DNA from: Aminobacter aminovorans
Lineage (GTDB): Bacteria; Pseudomonadota; Alphaproteobacteria; Rhizobiales; Rhizobiaceae
Length of the DNA: 64,000 nt
Direction of reading: 5' to 3'
Assembly (NCBI RefSeq): GCF_900445235.1
Contig: NZ_UFSM01000002.1
Span: 186,001 to 250,000 of the forward strand
The notes under the pieces were generated by a model. It searched no databases. It saw nothing but the letters and a program-made list of their open reading frames with translations, and was not told the origin of the DNA. Shown here one piece after another: positions 36,644-45,015 of this stretch; the first letter of the stretch is position 1; every line of letters begins with the position of its first letter. The translations under genes were made by a program, and so were the position numbers.

Positions 36644-37527
36644 TTGCCGGCACCAGCCGTGCCGCAGAGCTTCTCGACGGTGACGGTATCAGGCACGACC
36701 TCGGTCTCGCCAAAGCCATATCTGGCCATGACCTTGCCAACCGTGCCGTCCTTTGTCAGTGCCAGAAGCCTTTCATCCCACAGTGCCCGCAAATCCCCGT
36801 CTTCGCTGCGGAAGGCGACAGCGGCATAGGTGGCCTGCTCGTCTGTCGTGACGAAGGGGCTGGCACTCTCCAGGCCCTTCAGCTTGCCGCTGGCCAGCAG
36901 CCCGATCACGGTTGGCGATGACAGCACCGTCACATCGATGCGGCCGGCGCGCAGGGCCGAGATGTTGGCCTCGATGTCGGGGAACAGCAGCATGTTGCTT
37001 TCCGGCACGCCGGCTACGGTCGCATTCCTGACCGACACGCTGCCGCGGCCGGCACCCATGATGATCTTCTGGCTGACGATATCGTCAAAGCCATGGATCT
37101 GTTTTGGATTACCAGTGAGCACGATGGCTGCGTCGTGGACCTTGAGATCGGGTGCGCCGAAGGCAACCTGCCGGCAGCGCTCCGGCGTGATGGACAGACC
37201 CGACGCCACCGCATCGAAGCGGCCCGCCAGCAGCCCCGGGATCAGGGCGCCGAACTCGGTGACCCTGATGTCGAGCTCCTTGACGCCAAGTTCAGAGAAG
37301 GCTGCCCGCAACAGGTCCGGGTGCCATCCCTTGGCCTCGCCGGTGGCTTCATCGCGAAAGCCCCATGGTGTCCGGTTGTGAATGCCGATGACGATCTTGC
37401 CCTCGCGCAGCACACGCTCCTTAGTCGTCTCGGCTAAGGCCGGACCACCCGGCAAGGCAACGATCAGCGCAAGCAAACCGCCCCACATGAATGCAAGCCG
37501 CAGGCTCACAGAACTTCTGAAGGTCAT
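36640..37527 (-). CDS. amino acid ABC substrate-binding protein (EhuB-like)
   Basis: The 295-residue periplasmic protein has a signal peptide (MTFRSSVSLRLAFMWGGLLA, cleaved near ALA-E). The family 3 binding fold includes IVIGIHNRTPWGF, TEFGALIPGLLAGRFDAVAS and ITPERCRQVAFGAP. The GLLAGRFD-ITPERC combination is what I know from the ectoine/hydroxyectoine binding protein EhuB. GGGAGAGAGAG precedes the ATG at 37527. It is the first gene of the importer-deacylase operon, which has no regulator in it. Ectoine specificity is an inference, and a related polar N-acyl or amino compound is equally possible. Confidence 0.88.
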   Translation of the reverse strand: MTFRSSVSLRLAFMWGGLLALIVALPGGPALAETTKERVLREGKIVIGIHNRTPWGFRDEATGEAKGWHPDLLRAAFSELGVKELDIRVTEFGALIPGLLAGRFDAVASGLSITPERCRQVAFGAPDLKVHDAAIVLTGNPKQIHGFDDIVSQKIIMGAGRGSVSVRNATVAGVPESNMLLFPDIEANISALRAGRIDVTVLSSPTVIGLLASGKLKGLESASPFVTTDEQATYAAVAFRSEDGDLRALWDERLLALTKDGTVGKVMARYGFGETEVVPDTVTVEKLCGTAGAGK

Positions 37528-37638
37528 TCTCTCTCTCCCATTGTTGTAAAAGGTGCCTGCCCAGCCGCGGCTCCAGGGCACGCCTGATGCGTGGCCGCGC
37601 GTGGCATCGCAATCCCGCCTCCCGCAACCCTGCAGTGT

Positions 37639-38346
37639 TCAGCTTCGCCGTGGCTGGCTTTCGCGGGCTATGGTGCCGTCCGGCATGGATGCGCGAAGGC
37701 GGTTAGTCTCGCCGTCCCGGCCGCGATCCCCGGCGGGCTGGCGCCGGCTATCCGCCGGCAGCGCGTCTGCGCCGCTTTCGCCCAATGCCTGGAGATCCGC
37801 CAGGACCGACTGAATTTGCGGCCAGGGAAATGCCGATGTGTCGCCCATGTTCTCGCCACCGCCGACGATGATCTTCAGTTTGGCGATCACCCCGGCCAGT
37901 GATTGGGCGGCAGTGGCGGCAACAGCGTCGAGGATCTCTTCTTCAGCCTCAACGGCCTGTGCCTCGGCAGCACGGGCTCGTGAGTATCCGACCTCGTGGT
38001 CGAGCTCGTTCCAACGTGTCTGGTTATCCGCTGGCTGCGGTGCGTTCTGCTGGTCGTTCTCAGCTCCACCGCTTGGTTCAGAAGCCCTCAGGGCGTTCCT
38101 GATCCTTATCTCCAGACGCTGCTGCAGCCGGCACAAAACCACGGCCATGTGATGTGCCTGTTCCCATTCTTGGAGAAGGACCACGCATGGGTCGATGGGC
38201 ACAAGCAAACGCGCGGCGAAGCGCTCAATGGGCGTAGCGCCAGTCATCGTGGCGCCACCTCTCGTATCGTCATCCACAGCACAGCTCTTCCTTCGTCCCC
38301 CTTGGGTGACGAAAGGCAAAGCTGTGGTATTGTCGGAATCAGCCAT
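37639..38346 (-). CDS. hypothetical protein of a Mesorhizobium-type family
   Basis: The 235-residue protein begins MADSDNTTALPFVTQGGRRK and has a middle section with RWNELDHEVGYSRARAAEAQ and the C-terminal motif FPWPQIQSVLADLQALG. I recognise this combination from uncharacterised Mesorhizobium proteins with an ALPFVTRR-like start. Most of the protein is predicted helical and polar, without catalytic motifs. An in-frame start at 38388 is less likely. It is divergent from the small XRE regulator, and the pair may be a unit. The middle region (about residues 30-100) is less family-like and may have drifted. Function unknown. Confidence 0.6.
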   Translation of the reverse strand: MADSDNTTALPFVTQGGRRKSCAVDDDTRGGATMTGATPIERFAARLLVPIDPCVVLLQEWEQAHHMAVVLCRLQQRLEIRIRNALRASEPSGGAENDQQNAPQPADNQTRWNELDHEVGYSRARAAEAQAVEAEEEILDAVAATAAQSLAGVIAKLKIIVGGGENMGDTSAFPWPQIQSVLADLQALGESGADALPADSRRQPAGDRGRDGETNRLRASMPDGTIARESQPRRS

Positions 38347-38455
38347 GATCCGAGCTCCAACCAGCTTGGGTTTGGTCAGGCTGGCCAAGATGTTCGCGCA
38401 TCACGGTCAGCCGCTCTGAGTAGCCGGCTCTGCATCGAGTCGGCCTCAGAGAATT

Positions 38456-38508
38456 AATAGAAAAAATATCAACAAGCCCATTTGAATGTCAATAGAAAAT
38501 CTATCAAT
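38456..38508 (+). repeat. direct repeat flanking the XRE regulator start
   Basis: The 18-mers at 38456-38473 and 38491-38508 match at 15 of 18 positions (AATAGAAAA, three bases, ATCAA) with a 35-base period. The second copy covers codons 2-8 of the XRE gene. Two AT-rich copies this close to the start suggest an autoregulatory site of that regulator. Confidence 0.4.
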
Positions 38509-38749
38509 CACTACTCGACAGGTGAAGGCGGCGAGGGCGCTCCTCGGCTGGTCTCAGACAGATCTTGCCAATCATTCTGCGGTTTCCGAGCCGACTATTG
38601 CTCGTTTGGAAGCTGAGGATGGCATTTTTGGTGGTCGCCCTGACACCATTGCAAAGATAATCAATGCGCTGGTGAACGCCGGTATCACATTCATCCCCGA
38701 AAACGGCGGTGGAGCAGGTGTGCGCCTTGTCCGGCGTGCGAAAATTTGA
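38486..38749 (+). CDS. small XRE-family transcriptional regulator
   Basis: The 87-residue protein is almost entirely a Cro/C1 helix-turn-helix: RQVKAARALLGWSQTDLANH, then SEPTIARLEAEDGIFGGRPD and TIAKIINALVNAGITFIPEN with a short basic tail (GVRLVRRAK). The ending FIPENGGGAGVRL is the usual close of a widespread single-domain rhizobial family. No convincing ribosome site lies before the ATG at 38486. Its target is unknown, and the direct repeat over its start suggests self-control. Confidence 0.88.
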   Translation: MSIENLSITTRQVKAARALLGWSQTDLANHSAVSEPTIARLEAEDGIFGGRPDTIAKIINALVNAGITFIPENGGGAGVRLVRRAKI

Positions 38750-39155
38750 CGGACACTAAGCAGCGTCCCACTGGCCAAGCGACAGCAAGCCGCGAGTATC
38801 GTTGGTTAGACTCGGATGGGACTTACCAAGCGGCTCACCTCGTCCGGAGGGCGCGCCAACTGCAGCTGGGCGGGTGGGGGTGAGCCGCAGCTGGCGCTAA
38901 GCTCATGTATTGCCTTGGGGAGGCGGCAGGAGCCTGAGCGCAAATTAGACACAGCTAACGCAACGTCAACCAACGCTAGCGTGTCTGGCGCAGAGCTGCC
39001 GCAACTAGCAAATGTCTGGGCATTCAGCGCTGATAATCTTAATCGGGCGCCTGCGCCGGCCGCTTCTCGTAGACCTGTACTCGAACCAAAAATCTCGAAC
39101 GGAAATTTCCTGCTGGTACCGCCGCTGGAACCAGAGTGGTATCTTGGCGGTCTGA
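38750..39155. other. 406-base region without a supported gene
   Basis: A plus-strand frame starting at 38816 crosses into the mucR-like gene on the other strand and has no protein-like features. No repeats or hairpins stood out. Confidence 0.45.
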
Positions 39156-39605
39156 CTACGCCTTGCTCTTCCTTCCAGCTTTTTTCACAGGCTTCTTATC
39201 GGCGGGCTTTCGACCGAGGCCAAGCTGCTTCGCCAGCTCCGAGCGCCTTGCCGAATATCCGGGAGCCACCATGGGGTAGTCGGAGGGCAGGGACCACTTG
39301 GAACGGTATTGTTCAGGGGTGAGCCCCAAATTACCAAGATGCCGCTTCAGGGTTTGATACTTTTTGCCGTCTTCCAGGCTGATGAGGTAACCGTCCGTGA
39401 CAGTCTTCTTGATAGGCATCCGGGGTGTTAGCCGCTCTTCCACCGTCGTCGCCGGAGTGCCGAGCGTACTGATGCTGGAATGGATCTGCGCAATCAAGCC
39501 AGGCAGTTCTCCGGCCGGGACGGGATTGTTCGAAACATAGGCGGCCACAATATCGGCAGTGAGCTCAATCAGCTGACTATTGGGCTTTAGCAATACTTCA
39601 GTCAT
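39156..39605 (-). CDS. MucR/Ros-family transcriptional regulator lacking zinc ligands
   Basis: The 149-residue protein starts at MTEVLLKPNS. It has the Ros/MucR core DGYLISLEDGKKYQTLKRHL followed by LTPEQYRSKWSLPSDYPMVA and a lysine-rich tail. These are H-NS-like regulators that in rhizobia control exopolysaccharide and motility genes. The protein has no cysteine at all: the second zinc-ligand position is Ser76, and after His89 the family's second His is replaced (GNLGL). Metal-free but folded Ros homologues are known from M. loti. The hydrophobic N-terminal helix used for oligomerisation is intact. It could regulate the polysaccharide genes at 1-8.5 kb. Confidence 0.9.
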   Translation of the reverse strand: MTEVLLKPNSQLIELTADIVAAYVSNNPVPAGELPGLIAQIHSSISTLGTPATTVEERLTPRMPIKKTVTDGYLISLEDGKKYQTLKRHLGNLGLTPEQYRSKWSLPSDYPMVAPGYSARRSELAKQLGLGRKPADKKPVKKAGRKSKA

Positions 39606-39724
39606 CACAATACCTCTGGAGAGTACCCGGCTACCGCGCTCCGGTAGCGGACTTTTGCCCCCAACGAAACCCGGGGGTTCCAAAAAGGTACGAGCTCTGC
39701 CGCCGTTGGACGACCGCTTCGCGC

Positions 39725-40380
39725 CTAATATCGGTCATTCGTCGGGCTTATGCCAATTCCTGAAAGCGGATGCCATTGCGAGGCTCCCGTGGCAGTACGC
39801 GCGGTGAAGAGGCCATTCGAGCGCGGCGCAATGGCAAAGGCATCGGGCACAACGGAGCGCTCCGCAGCTGCACTATTCTCGCGCTCGGGCTGCGTCGGCT
39901 CAGTGCGAGCGGGGGCCTGGACGAAATGCGGCGAGCAGCGCCACGGCAACGTTTCCGCGATAACAGGAGTCACAGGCGTAGACGCCCGCTTGGTGAGTAA
40001 ACCGCCGTCGATCAGAGGGGAAAGTGTTGCGACAAAATAAGGGTTTCGGCCGGCAGGGGGTGGCCTGCGAGATAGGCTTCGTAGCGCGCCGGGGCCGCAT
40101 TATGTGCGGCGAGGAAACCCGGCGACCCAATGCGATCGTGCAGCTCGCGCAGATAGGCGGTGCCCGCCAGGATGTTGTCGCGCGGATCGAACGGTTCCTG
40201 TCCGAGCGGCCATCGAGCGCGCGTTCATCCCAGGTGTTGGGCCTGATTTGCATCAGGCCACGCGCCCCGCCGTAGATCGGTAGCAAATCCTCCAACACAG
40301 CGCGGCGAACGGTCGCCGGTTCCGAAGCCATGCTCTGGTTGAAGATGGGCTTTGGCTTTTCCCTCGAGTGGACCATCAAC
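39725..40380 (-). pseudogene. degraded lytic transglycosylase
   Basis: Read leftwards, one frame near 40300-40220 gives [15 protein letters not shown], the core of a VirB1-like lytic transglycosylase. A shifted frame (about 40200-40030) gives [20 protein letters not shown] and [20 protein letters not shown], then a stop. A third frame carries a proline-rich tail to 39725. At least two frameshifts and a stop separate parts of one former gene. Such enzymes open peptidoglycan for conjugation or secretion systems, so this relic may mark a lost mobile element. Confidence 0.75.
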
Positions 40381-40494
40381 GATCAGAACGATCTGTTCGC
40401 GCGCCTCCTCGGACTTCAGAAGGTTAACAAAGCGTGAAATGCGCCCCGTTCAGGAAGATGCGCGGCTCAAACCTACCTTTGCGACAAGCCCGGT

Positions 40495-41142
40495 TCACGA
40501 CTTCGGCTCGCCGGCCAGGCCGTAGCGAATGAACCGCAGATATGTCGATACCACCCAATCCGGGAGCGGCTGAGGGGCGGTCGCGCCGCGCATGAATTTG
40601 AGGTAGATGTAGTCGCGCGCGGCGAACAGCATATAGACCACCACCTCCAGCTCCGGCAGGGTGTAGTCCTTGATTTGGCCCCGTTCCAGGGCGCGCTTCA
40701 TAGCGGAGAGATATCGGCGTGCCAACAGATCGAAGTGAATCTCGAAGGCTTTCGGCGCCGCGACGTCCGCCTCATGCAGGATTCTGAAGAATTCCGGGTT
40801 CTCGACCAGATAGGAAAAAAAGGCCCTGAACCCCCTCTCTTCCACCTCGAATATGTCCTTCGAGCCCCGGACCGCTTTGGTGACATAGTCTAGCATCCCT
40901 GCGCCAACAGTCGGAAGCAGCTGATCGAAAAGGTCCTGACGATCCTCGAAATAGAGATAGAAGGTTCCCTGAGCGAAACCGGCACGTTCAGCGATGCGCG
41001 AGATACTCGTGCCCGCGTAACCGAATTCTCCCACCAGCTGCGCTGCCGCGCGCAGCAGGCCGCGGCGCTTCTCGTCGGCCTTCTCGGCAAGGGTCTTGCG
41101 CTCCTTGCGTCGGCTGGGGGTCACTGTGCTGGCCTTGGACAT
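40495..41142 (-). CDS. TetR-family transcriptional regulator
   Basis: The 215-residue protein has an N-terminal TetR helix-turn-helix (KRRGLLRAAAQLVGEFGYAG, SISRIAERAGFAQGTFYLYF) and an all-helical ligand domain. A GTG one codon upstream could also start it. It is the last gene of the leftward operon with acyl-CoA ligase, acyl-CoA dehydrogenase and enoyl-CoA hydratase. Regulators placed this way often repress their own operon and respond to an acyl-CoA. The long palindrome at 44890 upstream of the operon is a good candidate for its binding site. Confidence 0.92.
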   Translation of the reverse strand: MSKASTVTPSRRKERKTLAEKADEKRRGLLRAAAQLVGEFGYAGTSISRIAERAGFAQGTFYLYFEDRQDLFDQLLPTVGAGMLDYVTKAVRGSKDIFEVEERGFRAFFSYLVENPEFFRILHEADVAAPKAFEIHFDLLARRYLSAMKRALERGQIKDYTLPELEVVVYMLFAARDYIYLKFMRGATAPQPLPDWVVSTYLRFIRYGLAGEPKS

Positions 41143-41162
41143 CACTTATTCCGTTTCTGTCT

Positions 41163-42812
41163 TTATGTGGTTCCAATTGCCCCAGTCGCCAGACGCTCGC
41201 GTTGGATGGCGTCGGCAATCTGACTTCTCAGGACGAACTTCTGAACCTTCCCTGACGCCGTTCGCGGCAATGCGGCAACGATCTCCAATCTCTCGGGGAA
41301 CTTCTGCCGCGCAAAACCTCTACGATCAAGATAGGCCACCATGTCAGCCAGAGATATTGAATGGCCGCTTGCAAGGACGGCGAAGCAACAGACACCTTCG
41401 CCCAATCGGTCATGGGGCATCGACACGATTGCAACTTCCGCAATCGCCCCGTGCTCATAGAGAGCATCCTCCAATTCTTTGGCGCTGATGTTCTCGCCGC
41501 CTCGGATGATGAGATCCTTGCGCCGGCCCGTGATGACCAGCGCGCCATCCGCCCTTAGGATGCCGAGATCCCCCGTCCGAAAATATCCCTCGGCGTCGAA
41601 CGCGTCGGCATCGTCTTCGGTACGGCGATAGCCGATCATTAATTCTGGGCCCCGCGTGAGAATTTCGCCTTCGATCTCCGGTCCCTGCGGCTGGCCGGCC
41701 TCGTCCACGACCTTCACATCATGACCGACGACATAGCCGTCGGTTTCCGCGGCAACGTCGGATCCGCGGACAGCTGCCCCGAGCGTGATCGTCGGGGCCT
41801 CCGTGCTACCATAGACCCTGAACACATTGCAGTTTTCCAAAGCAGCCGTCGCCCGGCGCACCAACTCAGGCGGGACGGGCGCTCCACCGCAGGCGAAGAT
41901 GCGCAGCGACGGAAGGCGACGGCGCGCGACCTGGGCCTCGTCAGTCAGTTCTTTCAGGAATGGGGTCGCCGCCACCATGGCGTTCACACTATGGCGCTCG
42001 ATCAGGTCCGCTGCCCTGGTGGCATCCCATGTCTCCATGAGAATCGTCGTCATGCCGACGATCGTGGGGAAGCCCATTCCATAGAGGTAGCCTGTGATGT
42101 GGGCTAGCGGCGACGGCATCAGCATGATGGAGCCACGGCCCAATCCCCAGATCCTAGCGGCCGTGTTGATTTCGGAGTCCAGCGTGTTGTGGCTGTGAAT
42201 CACGCCTTTCGCCCGGCCCGTCGTGCCCGACGTGTACATCAGCAGCCGGGGCGCGTCAGCCGACAGGGAGACGGCATGGAAAGGGCCAGTCTGCGAGGCC
42301 ACGATGGCAGAATATTCAAGTTCGCCTGCGCCGCGCACCAAAACGACGTCCAAGAGGCCTGGAACTCGTGGCCTAAGGCGCATCATCATTTCGAGATTGC
42401 GCGCACTGCGGAATGATTCCGCTATGAAGATGAGCTTGGAACACGCGTCACGCAGAATGAACTCGACTTCGGCATCCCGGTAGATCATAAGGATCGGGTT
42501 AGCCACGGCGCCAATCATGGCGATGGCCGTGTCGATTACGAGAACTTCCCACCAGTTCGGCAACTGATAGCTGACGACATCGCCGACCCCTACGCCGCGG
42601 CCAGCCATCCATTTCGCAAGCCGCTCGCTTTGCGAATGAAGCTCACCCACCGTTAGTTCGAAATCCGCGTCGATCAGCAATGCGCGGTCCCGGTCGGCCA
42701 GCAGTTCGCCTTTCAGAATATCGACGACGGTTTGGTCGCGCCATTCGGCATAGCGGCTGGTCCTTGGCGGCGCCTTCAGTGGCCCTCCGTCGAGAATCTG
42801 AGGACTGGGCAT
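41163..42812 (-). CDS. acyl-CoA synthetase (AMP-forming ligase)
   Basis: The 549-residue ANL-superfamily enzyme activates a carboxylic acid to its CoA thioester through an acyl-adenylate. The P-loop-like motif is MYTSGTTGRAKGV, then VYGSTEAPT, the hinge YFRTGDLGILRADGALVITG with RRKDLIIRGGENISAKELED, and the C-terminal lysine in PRTASGKVQK. GGGAGGAG 5 bases before the ATG at 42812 fixes the start. It follows the acyl-CoA dehydrogenase gene by 24 bases. The substrate cannot be read from sequence, but the operon suggests a short or branched carboxylic acid derived from the compound imported by the divergent operon. Confidence 0.92.
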   Translation of the reverse strand: MPSPQILDGGPLKAPPRTSRYAEWRDQTVVDILKGELLADRDRALLIDADFELTVGELHSQSERLAKWMAGRGVGVGDVVSYQLPNWWEVLVIDTAIAMIGAVANPILMIYRDAEVEFILRDACSKLIFIAESFRSARNLEMMMRLRPRVPGLLDVVLVRGAGELEYSAIVASQTGPFHAVSLSADAPRLLMYTSGTTGRAKGVIHSHNTLDSEINTAARIWGLGRGSIMLMPSPLAHITGYLYGMGFPTIVGMTTILMETWDATRAADLIERHSVNAMVAATPFLKELTDEAQVARRRLPSLRIFACGGAPVPPELVRRATAALENCNVFRVYGSTEAPTITLGAAVRGSDVAAETDGYVVGHDVKVVDEAGQPQGPEIEGEILTRGPELMIGYRRTEDDADAFDAEGYFRTGDLGILRADGALVITGRRKDLIIRGGENISAKELEDALYEHGAIAEVAIVSMPHDRLGEGVCCFAVLASGHSISLADMVAYLDRRGFARQKFPERLEIVAALPRTASGKVQKFVLRSQIADAIQRERLATGAIGTT

Positions 42813-42836
42813 CTGCTCTCCTCCCAATTGCTTTGC

Positions 42837-44000
42837 TCAGGCCTTGGCCAAACCTGACCAATTGACGATGTTGTTGCGCTGAATTGCCGACGATCCTCCG
42901 ATGATTGGCATCAGCAGGGCATCGCGGACATAGCGCTCCATGTCAAATTCCTTGACATAGCCGTATGCTCCCAGAATCGTCTGGCATTCCAATGCGACGG
43001 ACTTGGCGGTCTCGGTAACGAATAGCTTTGTCATCGACGTTTCCACCCCGCATCTCTCGCCTTTGTCGGCCAGCCAAGCCGCATGGTACAGCATCAGCCG
43101 AGCGCCATGCAGCTGAGTCTGCATGTCCGCGAGCTTGTGCCGGATGGACTGATACGTGGCGATGCTTTTCCCGAACTGCTGACGCTCGCTGCTGTAGTTC
43201 CAAGCATCCTCGAATGCAGCCGTCGCTATCCCCAGACTCATCGCCGCCACTTCAAGCTTCTCGACATCGAGGCCGGATCCGGTGATCATCGACCATCCCC
43301 TGTTCCACCCGGCCTCCTCGCCGACGACGTTCTTCACCGGCACCCTGACATTCAGGAGACCGACATCGGTGGTTGCTGCCCCCTTCATCCCGAGAGCATC
43401 GATCGAGCGGATACTCACACCTGGTGCTGCGGAAGGAATCAGAACCAGGGACAGATTGTCGTATCGGTTTTCGGGCGCGCCGGTTCGAACCAGCGCATAG
43501 ATGAAATCACAGAATGCGGCGCCGGAGCAGAAACGCTTCTCGCCATTGATCACCAGCTCATCGCCATCCCTGACGGCTGTCGACTTGACGCTCGCCAAGT
43601 CCGCGCCGATGTCCGGTTCGGTCCAGCCGTAGGCGAACAGAAGCTTGCCCGCAGCGACCTTGGGCAGCAGCGTCTGCTTCTGCGTATCCGACCCGCATTC
43701 GACTATATTCATTCCAGCATAGCAGGCCGCCATGATATAGGGCACCGCGACCGCGAGGCTTCGCTTTGAGAGTTCCTCAATGACGACCATGGTGGAGAGA
43801 ATGTCACGGCCGATTCCGCCGTGTTCCTCGGGGACGGTCAGCCCTATGACGCCGAGTTCGGCGAGGCTTTCGAAAGCGTCTACCGGGAAGAAGTTTTCCT
43901 TGTCCCATCTGGCCGCCTCGGCCCGCGGCATTTTCTGCGCCACGAATTTTCGTAGCGAATCGCGCAGCATTCTCAGGTGTTCGGGTTCGCTAAAGTCCAT
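42837..44000 (-). CDS. acyl-CoA dehydrogenase
   Basis: This 387-residue flavoenzyme introduces the 2,3-double bond into an acyl-CoA and passes electrons to ETF. Visible are AYGWTEPDIGADLASVKSTA and VINGEKRFCSGAAFCDF (FAD and substrate loop), SSERQQFGKSIATYQSIRHK, and the C-terminal RYVRDALLMPIIGGSSAIQR. In the last motif the usual Glu of YEGT is Gly, as in members whose catalytic base lies elsewhere in the chain. AGGAAG precedes the ATG at 44000. It lies between the hydratase and ligase genes. Confidence 0.92.
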   Translation of the reverse strand: MDFSEPEHLRMLRDSLRKFVAQKMPRAEAARWDKENFFPVDAFESLAELGVIGLTVPEEHGGIGRDILSTMVVIEELSKRSLAVAVPYIMAACYAGMNIVECGSDTQKQTLLPKVAAGKLLFAYGWTEPDIGADLASVKSTAVRDGDELVINGEKRFCSGAAFCDFIYALVRTGAPENRYDNLSLVLIPSAAPGVSIRSIDALGMKGAATTDVGLLNVRVPVKNVVGEEAGWNRGWSMITGSGLDVEKLEVAAMSLGIATAAFEDAWNYSSERQQFGKSIATYQSIRHKLADMQTQLHGARLMLYHAAWLADKGERCGVETSMTKLFVTETAKSVALECQTILGAYGYVKEFDMERYVRDALLMPIIGGSSAIQRNNIVNWSGLAKA

Positions 44001-44022
44001 ATTGCTTCCTCGTGTGCTGCGC

Positions 44023-44817
44023 TCAGTGCCCGACAAAGTGAGGTTCGCGGCCTTGCCGGAACGCGTTGACGGCCTCCTGGTGATCGACGGTTCGATTGGA
44101 CAGGGCTTCGTAGGAAAGACACGCGTCCATCATTGAATGGGCGAGCTGTTTCAAGCCGATGTTCGCGCAAACCTTGGTCCAGCGGATGGCCTTCGTCGCG
44201 CCCGAGCATAGCCGGCGGGCAAACCGGGCGACATGCTCTTCGAGTTCGTCATCGGCCACGGCGTGATTGATGAGGCCGATGCGCGCGGCCTCCGGCGCCT
44301 TCAACGGATCGCCGGTCATCAGATATTCCTTGGCGCGCGCATATCCGATGAGCTGCGGCCAGATCACGGCGCCGCCGTCGCCCGCCACGAAACCGACGCT
44401 GACATGCGGGTCGCCGATCTTGGCCGTATTCGCCGCGAAAATGACGTCGCAAAATAGCGCGAGCGTGGCGCCCAGGCCCATCGCATGGCCGTTGATCTTG
44501 GCAATGACCGGCTTCTCGCAGTCCAGAAGAGAAAAGATGATCTGCTTGCCCTCCTTGGCGGTTCTGTCAAACTCGTCAGGGTCGTCGATCATCTCCTGAA
44601 ACCATGCGACATCGCCGCCCGCCGAGAATGCCCGTCCGGCGCCGGTAAGGATGATCACATCCACGGCGGCGTCTGAATTCAGATCCTGGAAGATGGTCGC
44701 GAGTTCGCCGTGCATGGCCTTGCTCACGGCGTTGAGCTTCTCGGGCCTGTTCATGGTGACCGTGGCGATGCGATCATCCACATCCACGATCAATTCCCTG
44801 TAATTGCTGTAAGGCAT
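44023..44817 (-). CDS. enoyl-CoA hydratase/isomerase family protein
   Basis: The 264-residue crotonase-fold enzyme has TMNRPEKLNAVSKAM, the oxyanion-hole segments AFSAGGDVAW and INGHAMGLGATLALFCDVIF, and AKIGDPHVSVGFVAGDGGAV. The first catalytic Glu position of classical hydratases appears as Asp in AGDGG, so hydration is not certain and an isomerase or other crotonase reaction is possible. GGGGAGG precedes the ATG at 44817. It is the first gene of the leftward beta-oxidation-like operon. Confidence 0.9.
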   Translation of the reverse strand: MPYSNYRELIVDVDDRIATVTMNRPEKLNAVSKAMHGELATIFQDLNSDAAVDVIILTGAGRAFSAGGDVAWFQEMIDDPDEFDRTAKEGKQIIFSLLDCEKPVIAKINGHAMGLGATLALFCDVIFAANTAKIGDPHVSVGFVAGDGGAVIWPQLIGYARAKEYLMTGDPLKAPEAARIGLINHAVADDELEEHVARFARRLCSGATKAIRWTKVCANIGLKQLAHSMMDACLSYEALSNRTVDHQEAVNAFRQGREPHFVGH

Positions 44818-44889
44818 GATCCCTCCCCAAGTCCCTTCTGCTGGTCTGCTGGGGCAAGGACTAAGATTTGAAGCAATCGCTGTCAACAT

Positions 44890-44918
44890 AAAATGACGAA
44901 TGAGTCAGTCGTCATTTT
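44890..44918. promoter_or_regulatory. long palindrome between two divergent operons (probable TetR operator)
   Basis: AAAATGACGA (44890-44899) and TCGTCATTTT (44909-44918) are perfect inverted repeats around 9 bases. GTCAAC (44882-44887) and GTTGAC (44921-44926) extend the symmetry outwards. The site lies 73 bases before the hydratase start and 98 before the PotA-like start, so one regulator bound here could control both operons. The TetR protein at 40495 is the obvious candidate. Confidence 0.65.
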
Positions 44919-45015
44919 GCGTTGACGACAACTACCGCTTCTGCCAGATTGCAGTCGTCGGAGGCTCGGATGTGGGCGTTCGTCTAGGGGAACTATCAAA
45001 AATAAAGGCCGCCAA

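Noticed and set aside
38816..39322. 168-codon plus-strand frame
   Set aside because: It has no protein-like pattern or ribosome site and overlaps the well-supported MucR gene on the other strand.
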